NCBI GenBank assembly: GCA_025093555.1
Contig: JAIWNF010000063.1
Location: 62,001-126,000, forward strand
From: Circinella umbellata
Lineage: Eukaryota; Mucoromycota; Mucoromycetes; Mucorales; Lichtheimiaceae
Direction: 5' to 3'
Length of the DNA stretch: 64,000 nt
Part shown: piece by piece, positions 1 through 12,365 of the stretch
How the letters are laid out: each line of letters begins with the position of its first letter
How positions within the stretch are numbered: the first letter of the stretch is position 1
Made by a program: the position numbers and the translations under genes
The notes under the pieces: generated by a model
Told to the model about the DNA's origin: nothing
The model's input: the letters and a program-made list of their open reading frames with translations, nothing else
Databases searched by the model: none

Positions 1-244
1 ACTAACATTATTTCTTAACTAATCAAGGTTATCTCTACATAAACTAATATGTATTTATGTGGATGGTAGTTGGTATCTTTTAGACTTTGAAATCATTGAT
101 ACATATTAAAGAAAATTTTCTACACTTTTGGGAGAATGAATGTTAAACCCAGTAACGGTTTTTTTTTTCTTTTGATTTATTTTTCAACAACTCCACCCTT
201 TTTTCCACATTACTCATATATACACCTAAAAGAACGCGTGCGTC

Positions 245-2205
245 ATGTCTAGTTCAAGTTCAAGTTCTAGTGCTAGTAATGAATACCCTAAACGATTGAA
301 TCAAGCAATGCGGTAAATTACCCTCTTCTTTTTTTACAACAAAATTTACCTATAGCTGACTCAAAATTATTTTTTTATTTAGTGCAATGTATGTTGCTGC
401 CAACTTATTTAAAGAAATTAATGCAAAGAAAGATCAAAAGAAATCATTGGAGAATATTCAAAAAAGTTTACCAACGTCTTCATTTGCAGCAAATAATGAA
501 TCCAATGAAAAATTGAGTTAGTTTTTTTTTTTTAAAAAAAAAAGCGATTTATTCTTTATTGTAGCTATTTTAAAAATAAAAAGGTTGACAATTTTTATGC
601 TAATATAGGTTGATTGATTAATTATTATTATTTTTTAGCTGGCGCTATTCATCAACTTCAACAAGATATTGAACATTTGGAAAGAAAGTATGTAAATTTA
701 TTATATTATGGCTTAAATAACTTACACTCATAATTCAATTACATTTATATAGACTTCATACCACCGAAAAAGATATTACGAAATTTTTTCATGAAGCCAT
801 AAATCAGCTTGCCAATCGATCTGTACATGAAGGTGATGAACGTGTCGAATCCACAATGCGAAGAAAGTTAGTTGAAGCTGACAGTAATTTCAACAAAAAG
901 ACGGAAGAAATTAAAGCCGACATCAAATCACTTTATACTAATAAGTTAAATGTGGATGAAGGAAATAAAAAGATAGCGGATTTGGCTCGTGAATCTCAAG
1001 CTCAATGTTCACAAATGATCCATGAACAAGTTGAAGGTTTACGAACACAAAACAAGGCTGCATTTACCGAATTACGCGACAAATATACAAGTTTATCCAG
1101 CAATCAATATAAAGATCAATTAAAATCAGAAATTTCTAATGAGGTAGCAGAATACGTCAAGCGTCAATTTCGTCCGGAACAGCTATTAGAAATCAAAAAG
1201 TGTGTGATGGAATTGGTTGATAAAATGCAAAAGTCACGATCCGCCTCGTCAGCAACACCAGTAGTGAATACAGAAATGATTCAATCCGAAATTCAAAAAT
1301 ACAATGAAAACGAAGATGCATTACGTAAACAATTGAATGAACTGGATGAATGGATTATACTGAAAAATAAGTTAAAGGATTTAGAAAAGAAAGTTGATAG
1401 AGGAAGTGGGGTTGGATCGTCAAGTATGACAGTAGTTCAGCATTTACGTAATGATATGGGTGAATTGAATCGAAAAATTGATTTAATTAAACAAAGTGTG
1501 GATGCTGTTATTAATAAGTCAGCAACTCCAGATCAACAACGGGAACAAATGGATATTTTTAATAAAAGAATACAAGATATTGCTCGTGATTTACAAATTA
1601 ATGGAAGTGTAATGGAAATGACAACTATGGGTGATAGAGTTGATGAAACCGAATTAGCACGAGGTCGACGAAAATCACCACTTAGTGTAAATGATGTATC
1701 GACAGAAACAGAACGACAGAAAAAACGACAACGTACCGATAAAAATGGTGCCATCACTAGTCGAGATCATAGCAACACCAATAGTGACATTGCCACTACT
1801 ATTAATGATAATAATAATCTATTGGAAGAAAAATTATTGACACTAGAACAAAAACAAACAAGTCTAACAGAATATATCGACTCATTCCGATCCAATGTAT
1901 TAAATCCAGAATTCCCACAACGATTACAAACAATAGTGTCAGATATTGAAATGTCCTTACGTAGCCATGAAGAGATTATCGCTCATTTGGTGGATCCTGT
2001 CCGTGCATCACAAGGTGCCACACCTAGCACGGATTTAACAAGAGACAACAATTCAATTCAAATACCACAAACATTATCACCAGCCATGATACAAGCAATT
2101 CAAGCATTGGTTGCGAGTACTGCTGAAAAAGCCGCGGAACAGACTGCTAAACCACTACTTGAACGTATTTCTACACTTGAAGCAAAACTGAATCAGCGAA
2201 ATTGA
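245..2205 (+). CDS. Coiled-coil protein, unknown function
   Basis: Four exons (245-312, 383-516, 639-687, 753-2205) splice in frame to 567 residues. The start at 245 gives a Ser-rich N-terminus and lies just after a pyrimidine-rich stretch. The protein is almost entirely charged helix: heptad-like Glu/Lys/Gln/Leu segments cover roughly residues 45-370 and again about 430-560, separated by a basic Arg/Lys-rich patch followed by an Asn/Thr-rich linker. No catalytic motif, signal peptide or membrane segment is visible. Such a layout suits a structural, tethering or centromere/spindle-type coiled-coil protein, but I do not recognise the family. It converges on the small gene at 2875-3207. The exon structure is well supported because all three introns keep the frame; the function is unknown. 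Confidence 0.8.
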
Positions 2206-2874
2206 TTTTTTTATCCCCCCCCCCTCACTTTCTTCCTATATTGATTTGCATTTTTTTCTTAGTCCTTCTCCACCTTCTTCCTTTTTGCTCGATAAATAAT
2301 AGTCTATACGTACATGATAATAATACTCCATCAAAAACAAAAGAAAAAAAAACAAAAGCAAAGTTACCTTGCATATAATTTAGCTGAGCAAGTAAGCAAT
2401 CTTACTATACTCATTATCTCACTTGTTAATACAATAACTAATACTACACATTTAAATAACCATTAATCAATTACAGTTTTTTCAAATTTTTTAAAAGAAA
2501 GTTTTATATGCGTATATAAAAAAAAAAAGAAAAAAAAGGGGGAGGGGAACGGGGAAGGGGAAGAAACAACGTTTGATCACCATAGTAACTTGAGTTATTA
2601 TGGTAATATCTAAATATATAAATAGAAAATATGAAAAAAGAAAAGGAAAAGACGATGATTGAACGAATAACTAAAATGAAAGGGAAAATACAAATGAACG
2701 AACGAACAAATGAAAAATGAACTATAATAAAAGGAAAATGAAAAACATATATGCATAAAATGAGGATAGAAGAGAGTATAGAAAATATAATAGTATGTGA
2801 TATAATACAAGAGATATAAAATAAATGAAAGGAATTGACTCTGTTGTCGAAAAAAGGGTTTTTAGATGGAGTTA
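2206..2874. other. Convergent 3' intergenic region
   Basis: This stretch separates the 3' ends of two convergent genes. It is homopolymer-rich (a C-run after the first stop codon, A-runs, and an A/G-rich block near 2520-2560). I see no conserved coding sequence or RNA gene. The long antisense open frame here is Phe/Ser/Ile-rich low complexity and is not a credible gene. Confidence 0.5.
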
Positions 2875-3207
2875 TTAATGGATTTGACAGGATGGACAAT
2901 GATCGCGCCTATATCCTGTTTTGACGTCATAGCAATGATACAAACCATGAAATTTACATAAACGAAAGCATCGATCACAAAAATCTTCGGGATGCGTTGT
3001 AAGTGCACGGTGACAGTATGGACAGTTTTTTCGACAATAATTACATTGCCATCCAGCTGTTAATGTACGCCCACATTCACATACTGCCGGTATATTTGCA
3101 TAATCTTCGCCACTCGTAAAAGATCGACGACATGAATCCATTTGAATCATATATGTTGTTGTATTGGTTGTACTAGCTGTTTTTGTTGTTGTTGTTTTAC
3201 TTGTCAT
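2875..3207 (-). CDS. Small cysteine-rich zinc-ribbon-like protein
   Basis: A single exon encodes 110 residues. The first 20 are Thr/Lys-rich. The rest holds about a dozen cysteines in CxC and CxxC pairs: CEC near 43, CNYC and CPYC near 54-64, CDRC near 77-80, and CPSC close to the C-terminus, with several His between them. This spacing suggests two or three zinc-knuckle or ribbon units. No signal peptide or transmembrane segment is seen. The dense paired cysteines and their clean separation from flanking AT-rich DNA argue that it is real. I do not recognise the family; a nucleic-acid or protein-binding zinc module is the reasonable guess. An intron in the 5' UTR cannot be excluded. Confidence 0.65.
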   Translation of the reverse strand: MTSKTTTTKTASTTNTTTYMIQMDSCRRSFTSGEDYANIPAVCECGRTLTAGWQCNYCRKNCPYCHRALTTHPEDFCDRCFRLCKFHGLYHCYDVKTGYRRDHCPSCQIH

Positions 3208-6200
3208 TATTTATATAGCTATATATATGTATATATATATAGTAGTAATAAGTAGTAGTCGTCTTCGTCTTTTGTCTTCTCGTTATTTTTTATGAATTTT
3301 TTTTTTCTCTTCTTCTGGAGTTGATGTGGTTGATATATGATGGGTTGAAAGAATATAAGTAAATATATCTTTTTGCATTCACATTTGTTTTAAAAAGAAA
3401 ATTATATAAAAAATAATAATAATAATATATATATATATATTATTATAATGATTGAAAAAAAAATGAAGGACGAGGGTGGAGTGGAGGGCTCGATGGTGAT
3501 ATGCCCCAGCGTGTCAATTTTTTTTGTTGATTTCTTATAAGATCTTGACTCTTTTTATATACAAGTTTTCAAACTGTATGAAGTATCCAAAAACGGCAAT
3601 AAGTCATCCATTAAGTGTACGTAATGGTATGTAAGCGAGAAAAGGAATTGTTATTTTTTGGGGGGTGAGGATCAAATAGAAGTTTGGTATATGAAGCAAA
3701 TAAAAAGCGTGAATGACCAAAAAAAAAAAAGCGTGGCATAAATTATCTATCGAAAGTGGCGGGCTTTTTTTGGTGGGTGTATAAAAAGAGGGGGGAGACG
3801 AGAGTTTAATTTGATTACAAGTTAGTGTGATTTTTTTTTCATTTTGACAAGTTTGAAAGCCGTTTTTTATGATAACCTGTTATTGTAAAATTTTATTGCT
3901 GAAACGTTATTTGTTTATCTCGTGTGTGTACATATATACAACAGGTAGTAGCAAAAATAATACTAAGGCCCTCTTTCCAAGTCTTTTTTTTGTCCACCAA
4001 AAAGAGAAATAGTATCGAGGTATGTTGTCGCATATGGTAAAATGCACAGACATTTTTTTCCATCCCGCTTCAAAAATTGTTATATTATAAAAAGATCATC
4101 TCCTCTCTCATTCTATTCCCACTAACAAAGCTATCATAAAAAAATTATAATAATAGTAATATCAGTAGTAGTAGTATTATTTCCCTATCCCCCCCAAATA
4201 AAAACTGTTTACTTTTAATAGAATTAAAGAATAGTAACACAAAAACATTGAATTTTCAGTACATCTGTCCATTTCATTTTTACATCTTCATTATTATTGC
4301 ATTAGTTATTAATATAATAAAATTAAAAAGAAAAAGTATTTAACTATCTCTCGGCTATTATTACAATCAAATAGAATTTTATATAAAAAATGTGCAAAAT
4401 CCAAAGAGTTCATGACTGATGAAAAACTAGTTAATAGAAGTAATTTTTTTTAAAAATTACCCTGAAAACCATTTTTATTCCTTAGAAATAAGTGATAGAT
4501 TATCATCGCGGAATCAAAATAATGATAATATTAAATATAGCGTAATAAAGAAGAAGAGGTGGCTGTGTTAATTCCCTATTCATAGACCTTTTAAAGTTTT
4601 TAATGTACTATCTGCATGTATTTAGTATAAACTAAACACTAAGCAACGTTCCCAGTACGTTAATTATAAGAATGAAAAAAAGGTGGAACGTTTTTTTCTA
4701 TACATAAACTAGGTTTATTGCACAATTTGCAGATCCTGTAACGTTACTCACACTTGACATTCCAGCTACGGCAATTAGAATGGTGACTAACCATTCGCCC
4801 GCGATACAACGCCTTTCCTTTTCTTATTGATAATTTTACCCTTCTAATCTTGATGGCGTGCGCTGATTTTACTTACAGAAAATAAACACAATTTAAAGTG
4901 TACATCTAAAAACATTTAGTAAAATAGGCGGTATTGTATATGTTATGATTATCAATTATTATATTTTTTGTTGTATGTAGTAATAAATTTGAGACAAAAA
5001 AATATATGCGTACGTACCTCATCAGCTAATAATAACTGTTTCTATTTTAGGTGTCACAGATGCAGTTATGCTACTGTTATTGTTGCTGTATATAACTATA
5101 TACTACAGTGAGTAGAAAAGTTAGATAAGATAGTAATGTATATATGTCATATGGGTAGTAATGTACGTAAAGCGATAACTATCAATTGTTTTTGTGGTTT
5201 TCGCAAAGATGAAAAAGCAGTTCAGAAAATAGTAAAAATTAATAATAAAGACAGATCATACCCTTATATTATGCTGATCATTATTTTTATAGAATGTAAA
5301 TACACTGTTTACCTTTCTATATTTGTCATATATTCTTTTTTTTATTAACACCGTCCATAGTACTCTAAATGTGTTTAAATAGTATCTCAAAAAAAAAGTA
5401 TAAGTATCAATAATAAGAGTTATGTGTTCACTTTTACAACACATAAGTTATACGTCAACACAACAGGTTTTACGTAGCAACAAATTTTTTTTTAAATATA
5501 AATTTTGATCTTTACGTATTATATTTCATTGTACTTTTTTTAAAAAAAAAACGTTATCAAGATATGTCGCACCTGTGATACAAAAAGTAAAAGATTTCTC
5601 TCTTGTCGATTGATCGGGCTTTTCCCATCATCAATTACTATTAAGCTTTACCAGCGACATTAAGAAAGATCTGAGAATATAAATGTAGTTCAATATATAT
5701 TAGTACTGTTAATTATCGGTATTCGGCATGTGTCTGTGTGCTGTGTCTGTGTCTATATGTGCTCCTTACACAAAAAAATTCTTGATTGTTCTTCTGGTGT
5801 TACAATGCGCGGTGAAACTGATATTTTTCTTTTTTAATTGTAAAGCGTGGACCCCAATGCCAGATAAAACTGTTGACGTTACTAAAGAAGGTAAGTTAAA
5901 TTTCAGCACCCCTAGCGCTGCTATTTATTGTGCATAAATTTTTTATTATACACGCCTTACTGAAAATAGGCTTGAATGAAAAAAATAAAATATATTCCTG
6001 AGCTGTTTAGTAATAAAGGGTTAAAAATCTTATATGCTATCTTATATGCTATCTATTTTATATATCATACTGTTATATCACTAGCCAATACTTACACACG
6101 CAAGAGATCATCGACATGGCAAATGTAAACAATATCCAGGTCCGAGAAAATGACTAACATGATATACGATCTGACATTGCTACTAGAGTATTATAACCTG

Positions 6201-9200
6201 ATTATGTAGAAGAATAAACTCATCTGGGCTTAAATGCATGTATAATTTTTTACTGTATGTCTAATAACGAATGCAACTTAAACAATCTTCCATGTGCACC
6301 TCAAAGTTAACTTAGTGCATAGGTATTATAGTAATAGTGTGGCATCAAAGAAGAGTGGGAGGACGACATGTGGATGAATAGCACGTTATACAACCCATGA
6401 TGAAAACATGGCCAAAATCTGAACTGAAATCACTAGTACACAATTAAAAAAAAGAGTTATTCACCGACTCAGAACAACAACTATCTTTTCTTCTTTCTCT
6501 TCTTCCAAATTGTAAGTTATAAGTGGGTAATTATAAAACTCTATTACAATTTCGTCTCTAAAGAAAACCGTTTTTTAGGGATATACAAATATTTATATAA
6601 AATTAATGAGTACGTATAGATATATGTATGCACAATATACTAAATATAGTTTCTTGTTTATTAAAAAGATCAGCCTACTTTTAGGTATACAATAAGTCGA
6701 TCACAAGTATACATTATTAGGTTGAAATTAAGATAGATATAACAAATATTGCTCAGATCTCTCTTTATTTGTATACGGCTTCTTCATGTAGCATACGTAA
6801 CTATAAAAGCTGTGCAGATAATTTTTGCTGTTATAATATTGATACAATATACATTAATTCTTTACACTTGCAACCTCTATAAGAACAATAAAAACTAAGA
6901 CTTTCTCTTCTGTTTTTTGCTCTTGAAACGCCTTAGGAGAAAACGTTTATTTTTCATTTAAAGACCAGTACGTATCAGTGAAAACACTCTATTTTATGTC
7001 TCCGTAAATAATGGCATACGTACAGTGAAATTAGGATATATATGTATATATTGTAAAGCATCAAGGTTCGGTTCATTCCAGGTTGGATGCTTTGTTTTCC
7101 AACTGTATTAAAAACAAAGGCGGTGAATCCAAAACTTTAAAAGTGCCACGCTCAATTCAAAAATAATATATATTTATATTACAACTACATTCACCATGTA
7201 CGTAAGAAACGTATACTGCGTATAATTATATGATTCATGGAATGATAGGGTGCCTGAAGAATACGTATTTTTACATTAAACGGAAAGCCAGTAAAAAAGG
7301 GTTTGCTTTTTATTTTATAGGTAAGCAGCAGACTCTTTTTGGTCACATGTTTTGTGCTGACTATTACCTCCTTTATTTTCTTCCTGTTTTTACTACATAG
7401 GTACGATGTGTTTTATAATATATATATATATATATATTATACATGTTGTAGTTTTACCCATTAGTTTCCGTGATATAAATCTATTATGCTGATTTATTTT
7501 TTATTGTACTTTCACATAATTTCATTATCTGACGAGAGCATATCTGCTCCTATGACTTCATCGAGTTCGGAGATGGAGCTAAAAAAAATAGTACATAATG
7601 TAGGATCACTTGAAGTTTTGTGTGTGATTTTTTTTTAAAAAAATTTATTGCTTTCATAATATATAAAGTACAGAATACCCATGAGACACGCCTTTGGAGA
7701 AGAATGAACTAATAATTTTAGAATTATAAACTATGATATGTGCGAATAAAGGGATAACAGCACTAGCATCATTATTATTCATTTTTTCTCAAATTTTATT
7801 ACTCTTGCTAATAAAGGAGCATGAGACATAATTTGTATTACCAAAACACTTGGTGATACAAATAAAATTATCTATAATAGATATGATTTTTCATCATCAA
7901 TTGTAAAAAAAAATGGATGTCTGTGCATTTTCTTATTGGTTACTAATTGGTTCTGAAAATGTAACCATTGCATAATAATACTAAAGCTCTAACAAAATAA
8001 GAGTAGTATGAATATGTTGTTGATATTATAACAAAACTAAATAGTTAATTTTAGATAGTCTAAAATACTATAAAAGAAAAAGAAGAGCAACAACGACAAA
8101 CTGAGAACTTTTTTCTTAAGTAGATATATAATAGTAGAGCAAAAAGTAGAATGAAGAAAAGTATTATTTCTCTTATTGTTACATCTACGTTTCTTTTGCG
8201 TAACACACGTGGGACAAAAAAGGATAAGAGAGTGTTCTCCGCATTATTGGTAAAAGAATGGTTCTTGCGCGCAAACAAAGAATCTTGTTTGTGCGTCACA
8301 TTAAATGGTTTATTAGTTTGAGGATACTATACTATTATAAGTTAATTAATTTTTTACCGATCAAGATGAAGGACCTCTTCCCATATAAACTGCTAAGCAA
8401 AAACAAAAGTACTGTATATATGCAGCTACATCCTAGATCGTAACAACAATCTACATCTAAAAAAAAGAATAGTTTTACTTTTATACCACATAGTTGTTTC
8501 TGTGTTACACGACAAGATTTATAGTCTGTGAATAAAAAAAATCCAGTGTCTCGGTTATGGAGAATCTGACCAATGTAACTTTCTTTTTCTTGTATGTAAC
8601 TAAATTATTATCGTGCTCCTTAATGTGTCTTTTCTATATATAAGAGAAAGAGGCCGAAATAAATATGATAATCCATGTTACAAAATTAATCTAGAACTAG
8701 ACCAAGATTATTATAACTTTAATTACAAATTACTGATATAAACCTTCTTGGCCGATCAGCAGTGCGTAAGCCATGTCCCACCACGCGACAACATATTGAT
8801 GACATATATGGTTATACAAGATGAAGAGGTGCATGTAGTCGTACAATGATTATTTTTCTTAATATTTGTTGCGCATCCCACAATGCTAAAATTACACAAT
8901 TGTAACTATTCACTTATTATCAACGTAAGCAAAAATGGTATAGGCTCTTTCATTGTATGAAAAAAAAAAGGTTATACAATGTTCGTGCCTACGTACGCAA
9001 AACATAATGCTCAAACAAAAGAAGATGGAAGTACATCTACTTATATATTATTCGATCAGTTGTAAAAACCGAAACAGACAATCAAATACCGAACAATTAA
9101 GCAACACCAACATGTATAGATATATTTATTAAATTCCCCTCTATCATAAACCATTTTCTAAAATAATAGCCAATGATTCTTCTTTTCTATTACTTTTTGG

Positions 9201-10944
9201 CACACATGCAATTCTGGAAACTTATAATGTTGATCTCCGTTTTTTACGCGTAATTGTCATGGTCAGAATACAATGAAACTATATTAAGAAGCTAGATTTC
9301 CCAAGGGAAATATGTGAAAAGGGTGCCCCGATCAACTTTACTGGCATATGACCATTGCTTCTTATTCCTTTTTATAATAATACGTAAACGTGATGTTTCT
9401 TGTTTTCCAATATACTCAAACTATTAATATGGCTCATACTACATTATAAAAACTTGTGATCTTTTTATATTATTGACGAATGAGGCAATGTGTGCATTCC
9501 TGGTTTTTTATTTCTTTTTGTAACTGTGCTTCAGATTAGTAAGTTATATTTTCCCTTCCTCCTTCGTGAGAGAACCATATTCACTAATTTCTCAAGTGTG
9601 TAAATGTTGAGAGTACGTAGAACAGAAAAATAAAAGAAATTATATCACGTTTACACGTTATACATACGCAAATAATGTAATAACAATGATTAAACTGAAA
9701 ATAAACAAGTTGTTGTAAACTATAAAACAGGACCTTGTATAATGAGGTGTAACCTTAACAAGAATGACAGCCTTGCAATGCCGATCCTTATCAATGATGG
9801 TTACACGTTGACCTTTTTTGAAATAAGATTTGCTTATAGTTGTCGTTGTTGTTGTTTCTGAGCACTATGTTAAATAGTCTATGGTCAACTTTTATTGTAA
9901 TAATACTGTAGCACAGTCTATGGCAGCATTATATATTGCTTGTTCTCATTTTATCTATTAATTATATTTAACAAATCTCTATGTATTATTATACTCATGC
10001 TCGTATTACTAGAATTCTTGCTTATAATCACAACTATACAGTAATGAAGTAGTAATTTAATTTTCAATCAAAGGGCTGCCAATTTACTACTTTATTCACT
10101 AATTTAGTTCAAGGTCACCATAATAAATTACACAACATTTTATGGGTTGCTTAATATTACACTTTACAACATAATGATAATAAGATTTATTTTATTTATT
10201 ATTATGTATTAGGTATACATTGATACTAATTTCGTTTTATGAAACACAATCACAGGATTGAATGCTTCATGATAACCACCAACCATTATGTTTTATCATA
10301 AAGCTAGCTTTTATGGGGTACTGATGCGAATTAAAACAAACATTGCTATAATCGAAAAACTAATCGGGTGTTTCAGAAATTGATGTAATGCGAATCGAAG
10401 TGTTTTTTTTTTCATAATAAAGTAGATAACACGAAAGGATCGAATGTTGCTTCTTGAAATGTTTGTTGCTTGTCAGATTATATTTACCCCGTGTGTTATG
10501 TTGGGGGTTGGTTAATTAAAACAATGAAAATAATGGACAATGATGTAGAACAAAATAAATGACCACCGGTGCGATTTGGACCCCCATCCCCACTACTGTT
10601 GAAGTTTAGTGAAACTTTCTATGTCCGTCCACATGCTATCCTAATGAACACGAACCAATTTTGGGGAACATTTTTATTCTTTCATAACGATTTTTCTCAA
10701 CGTTATGTGAGATAATAGATTTTTTTATTGCTGGCTTGGCAATTTGATTCTTATTATCAAATGATGCCATTTCCCTTTTCATAAAACAACAATCTATAAT
10801 AATAAAGGTATATCATACTTGAAAAATGATTCGAAACGAAACAAGAAAAAAAAATATGTTTGTTATTTTTTTTACGCCCCCCTTTACTGGGGGTTGTTTT
10901 AGAAACGCGTACCATGACCTTCAATAATGAAGCACTTTTGCATT
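3208..10944. other. Long gene-poor region
   Basis: Nearly 8 kb of AT-rich sequence lacks any reading frame with recognisable domains, sustained codon bias or a coherent exon chain. Short frames occur on both strands but are dominated by Phe/Ile/Tyr/Lys as expected from AT-rich DNA. Several TACGTA/GTACGTA palindromes occur (for example near 5012, 7199 and 8988), together with short AT dinucleotide runs (3424-3440, 7417-7436). No tRNA, rRNA or CRISPR structure was seen. Confidence 0.5.
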
Positions 10945-10965
10945 TTCGGCTTGACCGGCCGAAAG
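10945..10965. promoter_or_regulatory. GC-rich inverted repeat upstream of 11343 gene
   Basis: TTTCGGC and GCCGAAA form a perfect 7-bp inverted repeat with a 7-nt spacer, about 380 bp upstream of the next start codon, in a local GC-rich patch within AT-rich DNA. Paired CGG/CCG half-sites are the usual target form of fungal Zn2Cys6 regulators; whether one binds here is inference. Confidence 0.3.
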
Positions 10966-11235
10966 CACGTTGGTAGCACATGGTCATGCGAATTCAGAAA
11001 AAGAAAAGACAATAAAAATAATAATTTTCGGAAGTGGATATTGACCCGATGCGCACAATGTGGCGACACAAGTATACATGCTTTTAGCATTTTTTTTACA
11101 TGTTGAACTGGACGATCTGTTTATAACCGAGACATCTTATAACTCAAAATTATAATATATATATCCTTTCTTGATACAATTCTTTCTCCCCTTTGTTTCA
11201 CCCAGCTTTAAACCAATAGCTCTTTCTTTCTTAAC

Positions 11236-11342
11236 TATAAAGGAGGACCACAAATTTTCTTCTTTCTTTCTCTCTTTTTACATCTTTTCTTCTACATAGC
11301 ATTTATATTTTACTTCTAATTTATCTATCTTTAATTACTACT
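11236..11342 (+). promoter_or_regulatory. Core promoter: TATA box and CT-rich leader
   Basis: TATAAA at 11236-11241 lies about 100 bp before the ATG at 11343 and is followed by a strongly pyrimidine-rich tract (about 11257-11300), a common pattern in well-expressed fungal genes. Confidence 0.45.
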
Positions 11343-12365
11343 ATGGCATCACTCGATTTTCTTTCAAGCGACATTGTATTTCCATCTGATTCTAACGAGC
11401 CCAAGTTATCTGTCAATGCCTCATCCAAGCTTCCAGACCCTGTGGATTGGTCTCTTCATGATTATTACAGTACAGCACTTGAAAAAACCTTTGTTCCAAT
11501 CCATTCACTTACTGATCTTCACAAGCTTGACCCGGTTTCTCAAAAAGAAACATTTTATGATATGCCATCATTTACGTTATATAATAGTGATGATGATCCA
11601 AAGCAACAACTTAATCAAGACAAAATGCTTTTGTTGTTAAGTATTCGAAAAGCAGTAGCAGCAGCATTACCATTAGAACATCAAAATAATAAGCAGCAAG
11701 CATTACTTGCGACAGTAGCTAAACAACAGCAACAACAACACGCCGTGTTACCACCTCATCCACCAGCTTTAGAAGATCCAAAAGAAATTCGTGCGGCGCT
11801 CCGTGGTGCTTTGGAGTTGACTCAAAATGATATGCAGCACAACGGTTTTGCCCATTCGCCACGTAACAACAATGAATGGAAATGGGAAGACGAGATTTTG
11901 CATGATAGTTTGGATTTGCCTGTAGCTCGTACACCCTACTACAATAATAATAGTGAAGATACTGATGAAGTATATCTCATCGATGATGATGAGAATGAGT
12001 ATACTGATAGCGAATCACTTCCTTACTACAGTAGCCAATATGATGAATATGAGGATAATGCAAGCTCAATTTCCTATTCTATGTTCTCATCGCCACCCTT
12101 ACCCCCCATTAATCAATTTAATGAAATGGATTCAACAACCTCAACAACAAATACAACTTTGGTTTCTTCTTCCAGATCTTCATCAGTTACAGCGACATCA
12201 TCTTCACGATGGTCGACGGTGATGAATAAGATCAAGTCAATTACTACAAAACCATTCAGAATATCAACAGATAAACAATCCAATAATAGTAACTGCAACA
12301 CAAAGTCTACTAATCAACATAAAGGAGGTCTGGGGCGTTTTTTGCTTAATCGCCGTCAACACTAA
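11343..12365 (+). CDS. Low-complexity hypothetical protein, Ser/Asn/Gln-rich
   Basis: A single exon of 340 residues follows a TATA box and a CT-rich leader. Residues 1-90 look folded and moderately conserved in character (Asp/Pro/Leu-rich, with a DW and a DYYS segment). A short poly-Gln run lies near residue 130, an acidic stretch with Asp/Glu/Tyr near 205-240, and a Ser/Thr-rich tail runs from 250 to 300. The extreme C-terminus is basic (GRFLLNRRQ). There is no signal peptide or membrane segment. The pattern suits a disordered regulatory or scaffold protein; I do not recognise it. It stands alone, with several kilobases of non-coding DNA on each side. Confidence 0.75.
   Translation: MASLDFLSSDIVFPSDSNEPKLSVNASSKLPDPVDWSLHDYYSTALEKTFVPIHSLTDLHKLDPVSQKETFYDMPSFTLYNSDDDPKQQLNQDKMLLLLSIRKAVAAALPLEHQNNKQQALLATVAKQQQQQHAVLPPHPPALEDPKEIRAALRGALELTQNDMQHNGFAHSPRNNNEWKWEDEILHDSLDLPVARTPYYNNNSEDTDEVYLIDDDENEYTDSESLPYYSSQYDEYEDNASSISYSMFSSPPLPPINQFNEMDSTTSTTNTTLVSSSRSSSVTATSSSRWSTVMNKIKSITTKPFRISTDKQSNNSNCNTKSTNQHKGGLGRFLLNRRQH

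Noticed and set aside
2504..2899. 131-residue open frame on the minus strand overlapping the cysteine-rich gene
   Set aside because: Translation is Phe/Ser/Ile-rich low complexity from an A/G-rich tract; no motif, and it overlaps a better gene.
5728..5937. Possible exon ending at a GTAAGT-like donor (KAWTPMPDKTVDVTKE)
   Set aside because: No partner exon, start context or recognisable family; one isolated segment is not enough for a gene call.
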